Shown: piece by piece, positions 26,634 to 34,680 of the stretch | Numbering within the stretch: position 1 is the first letter of the stretch | How the letters are laid out: each line of letters begins with the position of its first letter | Origin: RFPW01 sp040401595 | Lineage (GTDB): Bacteria; Pseudomonadota; Gammaproteobacteria; Burkholderiales; Burkholderiaceae_E | Reading direction: 5' to 3' | Assembly (NCBI GenBank): GCA_040401595.1 | Contig: JBBAOE010000013.1 | Location: forward strand, 52,262-116,261 | Length of the DNA stretch: 64,000 nt | Program-made: the position numbers and the translations under genes | The notes under the pieces: generated by a model | The model's database searches: none | Told to the model about the DNA's origin: nothing | The model's input: the letters and a program-made list of their open reading frames with translations, nothing else

Positions 26634-28156
26634 CGGTTCCCTTCAAGCGCAACACGGCGACGTAACCAGGGACTGGCCCGATAGCGCTCGCCGCGATATT
26701 GCGCATCGAGGGCGTCGAGAATGCCAACCACGTCGCGCGCGCCCCATGCGTCGAGCCATTCGAACGGGCCTTGCGGATAGTTCACGCCGAGCTTCATGGC
26801 GGCATCTGCACCCTCGGGGCTGCAAACGCCCTGAACGATCGCATCGGCGGCTTCATTGATCAGCATGGCTAGAGTCCGCGTCACGATGAGTCCTGGAACG
26901 TCGGCCAGTTCAACGGGTGTGAATCCGAGCGCGACCAGCCAGGCCGGAGCCTGTGCTTTCCAGCGCGGGCTGACACATTGCGCAGTCGAATAGGCGAGGG
27001 CCAGGGCGCCTGCGTGGGTTTGAGTGATGTTGAAACGATCAAAGATCGCGACATCCGGGACGTTCAGGACGGTCGCCAATTCGGTTGCCGATCGTCCGTC
27101 GCTCAGAACCAGGCGGGCATCCTCCAACGCGAGCCCGATCCACGGGCTTGTGACATCGCGCTCGGGTGCCTGCGCAAACTTCACTGCGAGCTGGTTGGCG
27201 AGATGATCCGCAATCGGGCCGCTCCCATGGATCACGATGCGAGAGGCCAGATCGGGCTCTTCCACCGCAGGCGGATTCCACGCCGGCATGCCGGCAGGGT
27301 AGCGGTAGAAGCCCTGGCCGGATTTGCGTCCCAGCAGTCCGCCATCCACCAGTTCGCGCTGAACGAGTGAGGGGACGAACCGCTTGTCATAGAAATTGGC
27401 CTCATAGACCGACTGAGTGACGGCAAAGTTAGTGTCATGACCAATCAGGTCCATGAGTTCGCACGGGCCCATCCGAAACCCGGCAGCTCTCATGCAAGTG
27501 TCCAGCGCTTGCGGGGATGCTGCCTGTTCCTGTAACAATGCGAGAGTCTCAGCATAGTAGGGCCGGGCGATACGGTTGACGATAAACCCGGGCGTACTGC
27601 GGGCATGGACGGGCACCTTGCCCCAGGCCTGACTCAGGGTAAAAATGGCCTCGGCCGTTTCAGGCAGGGTCTGCAATCCGCTGATGACTTCCACCAGCTT
27701 CATCAGCGGGACTGGATTGAAAAAATGCATGCCGACCAATCGCCCTGGGTGGTTGAGGCCATTGGCGATGGCGGTCACGCTGATCGAGGATGTGTTGGTA
27801 GCCAGGATGGCGCCCTCATCGAGAATCGCTTCCAGTTGCTGAAAGAGCGCGCGCTTGGCCTGAAGATTCTCCACAATCGCTTCGACTGCCAGCCGAGCCG
27901 ATCTGGCGGCCTCAAGTGTCGCCACAGGTGCGATCCGGGCCAGGATCAGCTTCGCAGAGTCCGCATCCAGCCTGCCTTTGGCGACCAGGGTGTCGAACGT
28001 CTCCGCCAGCCTGGCTTTGGCCTTGTCCGCCGCGCCTTCGCGCAAATCAAAGAGAAAAACCGGATGCCCGGATTGCGCGGCAACCTGAGCAATGCCAGTG
28101 CCCATGATGCCGGCGCCGATGACAAGCAGTGCTGTGTGGTTCAGTGGAATGGTCAC
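26630..28156 (-). CDS. paaH: 3-hydroxyacyl-CoA dehydrogenase (PaaH-like)
   Basis: A cytosolic 508-residue NAD-dependent enzyme that oxidises 3-hydroxyacyl-CoA esters. The Rossmann motif 'LLVIGAGIMGTGIAQVAAQ' is near residue 10, the catalytic region is 'GMHFFNPVPLMKLVEVISG' near 140, and a second HAD C-terminal domain follows 'VNYPQGPFEWLDAWGARDV'. The length and the repeated C-terminal domain match PaaH/PaaC of phenylacetate catabolism, which acts on 3-hydroxyadipyl-CoA. That compound is also a proposed intermediate of the box pathway, which fits the location. It precedes and overlaps the MaoC gene. It lies 73 bases after the hydratase gene. Confidence 0.88.
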   Translation of the reverse strand: MTIPLNHTALLVIGAGIMGTGIAQVAAQSGHPVFLFDLREGAADKAKARLAETFDTLVAKGRLDADSAKLILARIAPVATLEAARSARLAVEAIVENLQAKRALFQQLEAILDEGAILATNTSSISVTAIANGLNHPGRLVGMHFFNPVPLMKLVEVISGLQTLPETAEAIFTLSQAWGKVPVHARSTPGFIVNRIARPYYAETLALLQEQAASPQALDTCMRAAGFRMGPCELMDLIGHDTNFAVTQSVYEANFYDKRFVPSLVQRELVDGGLLGRKSGQGFYRYPAGMPAWNPPAVEEPDLASRIVIHGSGPIADHLANQLAVKFAQAPERDVTSPWIGLALEDARLVLSDGRSATELATVLNVPDVAIFDRFNITQTHAGALALAYSTAQCVSPRWKAQAPAWLVALGFTPVELADVPGLIVTRTLAMLINEAADAIVQGVCSPEGADAAMKLGVNYPQGPFEWLDAWGARDVVGILDALDAQYRGERYRASPWLRRRVALEGNR

Positions 28157-28229
28157 GGGATCTGAGACGTGGGGTTCAAGGAGACCCAGGCTTGGGTCGA
28201 TCGAGGGGCGCGTTTGATGATGCAGCGCT

Positions 28230-29024
28230 TTACGACTCAGAGGGGACAGTCCACTTCGGCGGGCGTTTGTTCAGAAAAGCATCAAAACCTTCGCGAGCCT
28301 CCTCGGTCCCTCGCACCCGTGCGATCGTCTGGGCGCTCAGTTCGAGAACTTCCGGCGTGATTGGGGCCACGGCAAGTTGCGCGAGGTAGGCCTTGATTTC
28401 GCGGTGGGCGTTGGGTCCACCGGCAGACAGTTGACGCACTGTGGCCTCGACCGCCTGATCGAGTTCAGGGGCCGGAACCACGCGCTGCACCAGGCCAATG
28501 GCCAAGGCTTCGGCCGCATCGATGCGCTCTGTCGTGAGCGCCAGGCGGCGCGCCTGACGTTTACCCACCGCGTTGACGAGATAGGGGCCGATGACCGCCG
28601 GCAGAATTCCGAACTTTGCTTCGCTTACCGAAAAGCTGGCCAGATCGGATGCGATCGCAATGTCACAGGCGCAGGCCAGACCAACGCCACCACCGAGTGC
28701 TGCACCGTGCACCCGCGCGACAGTGGGCTTGGGGCAGGATTCGATTCGCGCCAGCATGGCTGCGAACCGACGGGCATCGTCCACGTTCCAGTCGAACGAG
28801 GCCTCGCTCGCGCGCCGCATCCACTGCATGTCGGCACCGGCCGAAAAATGTTTGCCTGCTCCGGCGAGAACGATGATCCGGACAGCGCCATCGTCCATCA
28901 GCCTGGCGAAGGCAGAATCCATCTCGGCGATCATCGTCTCGTCGAAGGCATTGAAGACCTCGGGTCGCGACATGGTCAGGGTGGCGACCCCGGAAGGGTG
29001 TCGCTCAATCGTCAAGGTTGCCAT
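28230..29024 (-). CDS. Enoyl-CoA hydratase/isomerase family protein
   Basis: A 264-residue crotonase. The oxyanion-hole segments are 'AGKHFSAGADMQWM' near residue 65 and 'HGAALGGGVGLACACD' near 110, with the catalytic Glu in 'SEAKFGILPAVIGPYLV'. Closest in pattern to LiuC/methylglutaconyl-CoA hydratase-like proteins, but genomic context in a box operon points to a hydratase for dehydroadipyl-CoA or another ring-cleavage product. The ATG at 29024 is chosen; a TTG at 29039 is an alternative start with only four bases after the boxA stop. The gene is transcribed with the box genes. Confidence 0.87.
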   Translation of the reverse strand: MATLTIERHPSGVATLTMSRPEVFNAFDETMIAEMDSAFARLMDDGAVRIIVLAGAGKHFSAGADMQWMRRASEASFDWNVDDARRFAAMLARIESCPKPTVARVHGAALGGGVGLACACDIAIASDLASFSVSEAKFGILPAVIGPYLVNAVGKRQARRLALTTERIDAAEALAIGLVQRVVPAPELDQAVEATVRQLSAGGPNAHREIKAYLAQLAVAPITPEVLELSAQTIARVRGTEEAREGFDAFLNKRPPKWTVPSES

Positions 29025-29043
29025 CGGAAATACGCTCAATGAT

Positions 29044-30363
29044 TCAGTAGGTTTCGAGGTGCAGGCGACCCTCGCGGTTCAGCGCTGCAAGGGTGGTTTC
29101 CCAGTCTAGACCGGCCTCGATCGTAATGTCGCGTAGCGCCAGCATCACGCCTCCCTCCATCCGCTTCAGTCCACACACGTAGAAATGCGTGCCCTGGTCA
29201 GCGAGTAATTTGGCAAGATCGGCTGCCCTCTGGCGCATGACGTCCTGGACATAGGTCTTGGGTTGCCCTGGCGTGCGGCTGAAGGCGAAATTTGAATCGA
29301 TGAAGTCTTTGGGCAGGTTCTGCAGAGGACCGAAGTACGGCAGTTCCTGCTGGGTGCGGGCACCGAAGAACAGCATCAGCTTGCCGCTGTCGGGCTTTCC
29401 ACTCGAGCGCAACCGGCGACGCCACTCCGTCATCGCCCGCATCGGCGCACTGCCCGTTCCGGTACAGATCATGACGAGATGGCTATTGGGATGGTTGGGC
29501 ATCAGGAAGCTCGTGCCAAAAGGCCCGATCACTTCGACCCGATCGCCGACATTGAGGTCGCACATGTGGTTGCTGGCAACGCCCCGCACCCGATTGCCCT
29601 CATGATCTTCCAGCACGCGTTTGATGGTGAGCGACAGGTTGTTGTATCCCGCACGCTCGCCATTGCGCGGGCTGGCGATCGAGTACATTCGGGCGTGATG
29701 TGGACGCCCGCGACTATCGAGCCCTGGAGGCAGGATGCCGATCGACTGTCCCTCCAGAACTGGAAATGGTATCGATCCAAAATCAAGAACGATATGATGG
29801 GTATCGTAGTCGGTCCCGGCTTCGGTCACGCGGACATTGCCGGTGACCGTTGCGGTGATGCTTTTCGCGGGCGCTTTCGGCCCATAGAGGTTGGTGTAGG
29901 GATGGGCCGCTGACCAGGGTGGGATCTGAGCGCCGAATCGGGGGCTGGCCCCTTGCCCATCCGCGTGGGCTTGATCGACTGGCTCTGTGGCCAGCCCATC
30001 TGAAGCGGGAGCGAGTGTCAGATCGGGATCGGTGGGCTCGGATGCTGCTGCGCCGCTCCCCTCGGTACCTGCGAGGGTCAGTTCTTCGCGGCTGAGTTCT
30101 ACGGGGAGTTCATCCCAGCCCAACTGCTCGTCGATGCTGTACGCCCGAGCCTTGGGCACGGTGCGGTAATTGTCGATCGAACCCGTGGGACAGGGCGAAA
30201 TACAGGCCATGCACCAGTTACAGATATCGGCGTCGACGACGTAGTTGTTGGCGTCATGGGTGATCGCGCCGATCGGGCATGTCGCTTCGCAGGTGTTGCA
30301 GCGAATACAGATCTCGGGGTCGATCAGATGCTGCTTGATGACCTTGAGCTCAGCCTGGTCCAT
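29044..30363 (-). CDS. boxA: Benzoyl-CoA 2,3-epoxidase reductase subunit BoxA
   Basis: A 439-residue NADPH-dependent reductase that feeds electrons to BoxB. It starts with two [4Fe-4S] motifs: C19, C22, C25, C29 and C48, C51, C54, C58 ('CIRCNTCEATCP' and 'CNWCMACISPCP'). A Pro/Ala-rich linker (about residues 85-150) leads to a ferredoxin-NADP reductase module with 'RMYSIASPRNGE' (FAD), 'GPFGTSFLMPNH' and 'MICTGTGSAPMRAMTEW' (NADP), ending in an aromatic Tyr. This architecture is diagnostic for BoxA. It lies 9 bases after boxB. Confidence 0.96.
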   Translation of the reverse strand: MDQAELKVIKQHLIDPEICIRCNTCEATCPIGAITHDANNYVVDADICNWCMACISPCPTGSIDNYRTVPKARAYSIDEQLGWDELPVELSREELTLAGTEGSGAAASEPTDPDLTLAPASDGLATEPVDQAHADGQGASPRFGAQIPPWSAAHPYTNLYGPKAPAKSITATVTGNVRVTEAGTDYDTHHIVLDFGSIPFPVLEGQSIGILPPGLDSRGRPHHARMYSIASPRNGERAGYNNLSLTIKRVLEDHEGNRVRGVASNHMCDLNVGDRVEVIGPFGTSFLMPNHPNSHLVMICTGTGSAPMRAMTEWRRRLRSSGKPDSGKLMLFFGARTQQELPYFGPLQNLPKDFIDSNFAFSRTPGQPKTYVQDVMRQRAADLAKLLADQGTHFYVCGLKRMEGGVMLALRDITIEAGLDWETTLAALNREGRLHLETY

Positions 30364-30372
30364 AGCCTTGTC

Positions 30373-31800
30373 TCAGTTGAAGCGAATGTACTCAAAGTCG
30401 GCGCTTTGACGGTTGACACCCATGGCAGGCGGTGCAATCCAGTTGGCAAATTTGCCTGGCTCGACCACACGCCCCATCAGGCTGGCGACATAGGCACGGT
30501 CAGACTCGCTGGGTAGCCACTGATCGGCCATGGCGTTCCATTCATTCTGACTGATCACGCGGCCATCCGGCGAGACCTTGACCCCGGCCAAGGCACCGAT
30601 GTGGCGGTGAAAGGCCTTGTGCGGCGTCGTCAGCCGGAACGGAATGCCAGCCTTCTCGATCACCTTATTCCAACGACCGACGCCGGCGACGCTGTCCTTG
30701 ATGTAATCGTCGCGCAGCACTTCGTTGAGCGCATTGAGCATGGGCACTTCTTTTTCACCGAGCTGGCCATTCTGAACCTGCAGTACCTGGTAGGTCTGGC
30801 CGCGCAGCTGATGGTCATCGGTGCGCTTCCCCTCTTCGTAACGACCTTTGAGGCCAGTGCTATAGAAGGTCGCAGCGTTGCTGCTCTCGTCGGAACCAAA
30901 CAGGTCGATGGTGACGCTGAAGTGAAAGTTCAGGTAACGCTGGATCGTGGGCAAGTCAATGACCCCGGACTCGCGCAATGTTTTTGGATCGTCAGTTTTG
31001 AGTGAATTCATGGCCGCGCAGGTCCGCTGGATGACCCGGCTGATACCGGATTCGCCCACAAACATGTGATGGGCCTCTTCGGTCAACATGAATTTTGTGG
31101 TGCGCGCCAGCGGATCGAATGAACTCTCGGCGAGCGCGCAGAGCTGGAACTTGCCGTCCCGGTCGGTAAAGTAGGTGAACATGAAAAAGCTCAGCCAGTC
31201 GGGCGTAGGCTCATTGAACGCCTGCAGGATCCGGGGATTATCTTCCTGACCACTGCGTCGCTCAAGGAGTGCTTCGCCCTCTTCGCGGCCGTCACGACCG
31301 AAATATTTGTGCAGCAAATAGACCATTGCCCAGAGGTGACGGCCCTCTTCGACGTTGATCTGGAAGAGGTTGCGCAAGTCGTACTGGCTGGGCGCGGTCA
31401 GACCCAGATGGCGCTGCTGCTCGACACTTGCAGGCTCTGTATCGCCCTGGGTCACGATGATGCGGCGAAGGTTGGCCCGGTATTCGCCCGGGATGTCCTG
31501 CCAGGCCTTTTCGCCGAGGTGATCGCCGAAATGGATCTTGCGGTCGGCATCGCCGGGATTCAGAAAGATGCCCCAGCGATAGTCGGGCATTTTCACATGA
31601 CCGAACTGTGCCCATCCCGCCGGATCCACACTCACGGCTGTGCGCAGATAGACGTCAAAATTCTGGCTGCCCTCCGGGCCCATGTCATCCCACCAGGACA
31701 GGAAACTGGGCTGCCAGTGTTCGAGGGCCCGCTGCAGCGTCCGATCCTCGGCGAGGTTCACGTTATTCGGGATCTTGTCGCTGTAGTTGATGGCGGTCAT
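30373..31800 (-). CDS. boxB: Benzoyl-CoA 2,3-epoxidase oxygenase subunit BoxB
   Basis: A 475-residue di-iron oxygenase that forms the 2,3-epoxide of benzoyl-CoA with O2. Visible are 'VNLAEDRTLQRALEHWQPSFL' near the N-terminus, the iron-ligand helices 'INVEEGRHLWAMVYLLHKY' and 'LTEEAHHMFVGESGI' (EX2H pairs), and the conserved tail 'PSESDRAYVASLMGRVVEP'. Length and residues agree with BoxB from Azoarcus evansii-type pathways. It is between boxC (50 bases) and boxA (9 bases). Confidence 0.96.
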   Translation of the reverse strand: MTAINYSDKIPNNVNLAEDRTLQRALEHWQPSFLSWWDDMGPEGSQNFDVYLRTAVSVDPAGWAQFGHVKMPDYRWGIFLNPGDADRKIHFGDHLGEKAWQDIPGEYRANLRRIIVTQGDTEPASVEQQRHLGLTAPSQYDLRNLFQINVEEGRHLWAMVYLLHKYFGRDGREEGEALLERRSGQEDNPRILQAFNEPTPDWLSFFMFTYFTDRDGKFQLCALAESSFDPLARTTKFMLTEEAHHMFVGESGISRVIQRTCAAMNSLKTDDPKTLRESGVIDLPTIQRYLNFHFSVTIDLFGSDESSNAATFYSTGLKGRYEEGKRTDDHQLRGQTYQVLQVQNGQLGEKEVPMLNALNEVLRDDYIKDSVAGVGRWNKVIEKAGIPFRLTTPHKAFHRHIGALAGVKVSPDGRVISQNEWNAMADQWLPSESDRAYVASLMGRVVEPGKFANWIAPPAMGVNRQSADFEYIRFN

Positions 31801-31850
31801 GTTGGAAGTCCGATAAAAATCTGGAGGGATAGGGAATGTTGGGCTTGGCG

Positions 31851-33509
31851 TCAGACGCGGTTCCAGTCGAAGGCAGCTTTCTCGCCCTTGCCATAGACCT
31901 TGAGAGCGCCTTTTTCACCCACCGCATTGGGGCGCTGGAAGATCCAGTTCTGCCAGGCGGTCAGGCGTCCGAAGATCCGGGTGAACATGGTTTCAACCCC
32001 GTTGAAGCGCAGATTGGCTTCCAGACCTGTCAGGGCGTCGGGGCTCATGGACACACGCTCCTCAATCGCGATCCGGGTCTCGTCGGCCCAGTCGATGTCA
32101 TCGGGACCGCTCGTGCACAGTCCCAGCGCAAAGGCCGCCTCGGCATCCAGTGCCTGACCGGATTGGGCGCGGACCGCTTCAAGCGCTGGTTGCTCGTTAT
32201 AGAAGCGGCGCTGCAGGCGGCTTTGGTCGGTCGCCATCGGATAGAGACCAAAGTTCGCCGCATCGACCGTGATCGTCGGCGCATGCGCGGGGTCATCGGG
32301 CAGTGCGAGGTGATAAATGCGGTCGCAGGCAAGGGCCAGCTCAAGCAAGGTGCCGCTGAAGCAGGACCCGGGCTCGATCAGCGCAAAGAGGCTGCGCGAT
32401 GACACATCCAGGCGGCTCAAGGTGCGGCGCAGCAATCCGATGGTTTCGCGCACCAACCAGTGAGACTGGTGGGCGATGAGGGTCTCATCCATCGCCAGTA
32501 CGGCGGCCCGGTCGCCTTCGGTCCGGATCAGCCAGATGCCAATGTCGAGCTCGTTTGTGCGCAGGTTCAGAATCGCGTCTTCGAGTTCACGGGCCATTTG
32601 CAGCGGATACCAGTTGGCTGCAGCGGCTTCGATGCCGTCGATCGTGTTGGGTTGTGTCCCGGTCGGCGCTTTGATGGTCAAGCTTGCAGTGCGCCGAATG
32701 CGGTCAATGGCGACGTGGACATTGGGATAATCCAGCGAGTCAGCCTCGATGTGCCGGGTCAGTGGCGTCAGTGTCACCCCCCGACCATCGGCCGGGCGAT
32801 CGCTGAGCGCGGCCAATTCGAGCGCGCGTTCCTGCACCTTGGCGGCAAACTGTGCAGGTCTGGCAATATGGTCAACTAGGCGCCAGTCCTTGGCTTTCTG
32901 GCCACGTACGCCTTCGGCACTGGTGCAGAACAGATCGGCGAGATCGTGTCGGACTTTTTTCTTGTCGGTCACCCGGGTCAGTCCTCCGGTGCCGGGCAGC
33001 ACACCGAGCAGCGGCACTTCGGGCAAGCTGACGGCGCTGCTGCGGTCATCGACCAGGATGATTTCATCGCAGGCCAGCGCGAGTTCATAACCGCCACCGG
33101 CACAGGCGCCGTTGACGGCAGCGAGAAATTTCAGTCCGCTGTGCGCCGAGCTGTCCTCAAGGCCATTGCGCGTTTCGTTCGTGAATTTACAAAAATTCAC
33201 TTTCCATGCATGGCTGGAGACACCGAGCATGAAGATGTTGGCGCCTGAACAGAACACCTTCTCTTTGGCACTCGTGATGACCACCGTACGAACTTGCGGA
33301 TGCTCGAAGCGGACGCGGTTGATGGCGTCATTGAGTTCGATATCGACCCCGAGGTCGTAGCTGTTGAGTTTGAGCTTGTAGCCCGGGCGCAGACCGGCGG
33401 TTTCGTCAAAGTCTGCCAACAGCGTCGCGATGGGGCCCTCGACCCTGAGTACCCAGTGGCGATATTGGCTCGGATGGGTCTGGTAGTCGACGCGTTGGGG
33501 CTGGTTCAC
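31851..33509 (-). CDS. boxC: 2,3-epoxybenzoyl-CoA dihydrolase BoxC
   Basis: A 552-residue fused crotonase that opens the epoxide ring without oxygen to yield 3,4-dehydroadipyl-CoA semialdehyde and formate. The N-terminal crotonase half has 'EKVFCSGANIFMLGVSSHAW' and 'VNGACAGGGYELALACDEI'; the C-terminal half is degenerate ('IEPGSCFSGTLLELALACDRI'). The start is GTG at 33509, with GGAG 6 bases upstream. Two TGCA-N6-TGC(T/C) elements lie just upstream. It is the first catabolic gene of the minus-strand series and follows boxR. Confidence 0.95.
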   Translation of the reverse strand: MNQPQRVDYQTHPSQYRHWVLRVEGPIATLLADFDETAGLRPGYKLKLNSYDLGVDIELNDAINRVRFEHPQVRTVVITSAKEKVFCSGANIFMLGVSSHAWKVNFCKFTNETRNGLEDSSAHSGLKFLAAVNGACAGGGYELALACDEIILVDDRSSAVSLPEVPLLGVLPGTGGLTRVTDKKKVRHDLADLFCTSAEGVRGQKAKDWRLVDHIARPAQFAAKVQERALELAALSDRPADGRGVTLTPLTRHIEADSLDYPNVHVAIDRIRRTASLTIKAPTGTQPNTIDGIEAAAANWYPLQMARELEDAILNLRTNELDIGIWLIRTEGDRAAVLAMDETLIAHQSHWLVRETIGLLRRTLSRLDVSSRSLFALIEPGSCFSGTLLELALACDRIYHLALPDDPAHAPTITVDAANFGLYPMATDQSRLQRRFYNEQPALEAVRAQSGQALDAEAAFALGLCTSGPDDIDWADETRIAIEERVSMSPDALTGLEANLRFNGVETMFTRIFGRLTAWQNWIFQRPNAVGEKGALKVYGKGEKAAFDWNRV

Positions 33510-33526
33510 AGGGGTCTCCAGAAAGC

Positions 33527-33540
33527 GGCATTATTATGCA
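33527..33540 (-). promoter_or_regulatory. Putative BoxR operator 2 (TGCA-N6-TGCC) upstream of boxC
   Basis: On the minus strand the sequence reads TGCATAATAATGCC. It has the same half-site spacing as the elements at 33593-33606 and 34501-34514. It lies about 20 bases before the boxC start, downstream of the presumed promoter, a position suited to repression by blocking transcription. Assignment to BoxR is inference from location and from the related BzdR family, whose operators carry TGCA repeats. Confidence 0.55.
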
Positions 33541-33569
33541 TTTTTTCGTCTCGGCTCGAGTGGCACTTT

Positions 33570-33606
33570 GCTGCCTATTGCGATGTCAGTCAAGCATTTT
33601 TATGCA
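33570..33606 (-). promoter_or_regulatory. Putative boxC promoter with BoxR operator 1 (TGCA-N6-TGCT-TGAC)
   Basis: On the minus strand TGCATAAAAATGCT (33606-33593) runs directly into TTGACT (33593-33588), a good -35 element. A weak -10 (CAAAGT, 33570-33565) follows at 17-base spacing. The operator half-site overlaps the -35 exactly as in front of bclA, so a bound regulator would exclude RNA polymerase. The operator also overlaps the boxR stop codon. Confidence 0.55.
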
Positions 33607-34520
33607 TATTCTCCCGCGCTCTCCAAGCCGATCGCGTCCCGCACAATCGAACGCAGGGCGCTGAATGTGGCCTCAAGGGGGGCTCGACTCGTGTCGAGGC
33701 TCAGGTCTGCCTTGGAATAAAAGGCGGTTCGGCCGGCGAGGATTCCTTTGAGGTCCTCCATGGCCTCGCGGTTGCCGGCCATGGGGCGCAAGTCCCCCTG
33801 GGCTGCGACGCGGTTCATATGGTCCTCCGGACTGGCTTGTAGCCATACCGACAGGCAGTGCTCCAGCACCAGATTGAAGCTGGCCGGATCCGAGGCCAGC
33901 CCACCCGGCGTTGCGATGACGGCTTCGGCGTGGGTCTCGATGGTCTCTTGCATGGCCTTACGCTCGTAGCGCCGATAAGCATTCTGGCCATAGAGCGCCT
34001 GAATTTCATGAATGGAGCAGCCCGCGACGCGTTCGATTTCGCGGCTGAGTTCGATGAACGGAAAGCCCAGGTCCTGGGCTAGCCGCTGACCCAGCGTTGA
34101 TTTCCCGGCACCGCGCAAACCGATCAGGGCGATTCTTGATTTGTGGGGCGCGTGCTCCTGAGCTCCTGGGTGGGGCATGCCAAGGACTTGTCCAATCGCC
34201 TTGCGGACTCGGTGCAGGCTTGCCTCATCCGTGTGTTCCAAGAGTCCCCGGATCATCAGCCACTCGGGCGAGCGCGTCGTCTGGTCACCCAGCGCTTCGG
34301 CCAGCGAGCAGTCGAGTGCCTGAGTGACTTGAAGGAGGACCAGGACCGAGGGATTGCCGACGCCGTATTCGAGGTTGGCCAGATGGCGCTCCGAAACCTG
34401 GGCCGCGATGGCGAGGGCCTTGCGGGTCATGCCCCGACGAGCCCGAAGGGCGCGCATGCGTTCGCCAAGGCCCGCAAGAAACGGGTGCTTCGGCGTATCA
34501 TGCAATATAGTGCTTGACAT
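33600..34520 (-). CDS. boxR: BoxR transcriptional regulator (HTH plus shikimate-kinase-like domain)
   Basis: A 306-residue repressor of the box genes that senses benzoyl-CoA. An N-terminal XRE-type helix-turn-helix occupies about residues 15-75 ('RARRGMTRKALAIAAQVSERHLANLEYGVG'-like region, residues 27-56). A linker follows, then a shikimate-kinase-like domain from about residue 125 with the P-loop 'IGLRGAGKSTLGQRLAQ' near 135. This two-domain design is shared only by BoxR and BzdR. The gene lies between the two box promoters. Its stop and start overlap two copies of the proposed operator, so autoregulation is plausible. Confidence 0.95.
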   Translation of the reverse strand: MSSTILHDTPKHPFLAGLGERMRALRARRGMTRKALAIAAQVSERHLANLEYGVGNPSVLVLLQVTQALDCSLAEALGDQTTRSPEWLMIRGLLEHTDEASLHRVRKAIGQVLGMPHPGAQEHAPHKSRIALIGLRGAGKSTLGQRLAQDLGFPFIELSREIERVAGCSIHEIQALYGQNAYRRYERKAMQETIETHAEAVIATPGGLASDPASFNLVLEHCLSVWLQASPEDHMNRVAAQGDLRPMAGNREAMEDLKGILAGRTAFYSKADLSLDTSRAPLEATFSALRSIVRDAIGLESAGEYA

Positions 34521-34542
34521 GGCACTCCACGGCTCTTAATGT
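34501..34542 (+). promoter_or_regulatory. Putative bclA promoter with BoxR operator 3
   Basis: TGCAATATAGTGCT (34501-34514) runs into TTGACA (34514-34519), a perfect -35. TAATGT (34537-34542) lies 17 bases downstream as a fair -10. The same TGCA-N6-TGCT-TGAC arrangement is found at the boxC promoter on the other strand. The -35 overlaps the first codon of boxR, so the two divergent transcripts are closely linked. A leader of about 130 bases precedes the bclA start. Confidence 0.6.
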
Positions 34543-34680
34543 TCTAACTGGCAAGATACTGCTACTTCGCAAGGACGGCAAGTCAAGCCGTGGTTCGGGT
34601 GGCCAGTAACTGTCCTAAGCTTGCCGAGTTCGCGAACCGACCGTCAGAGTCGGCCGCACCTTGATTCGAGGAGACCCCGC

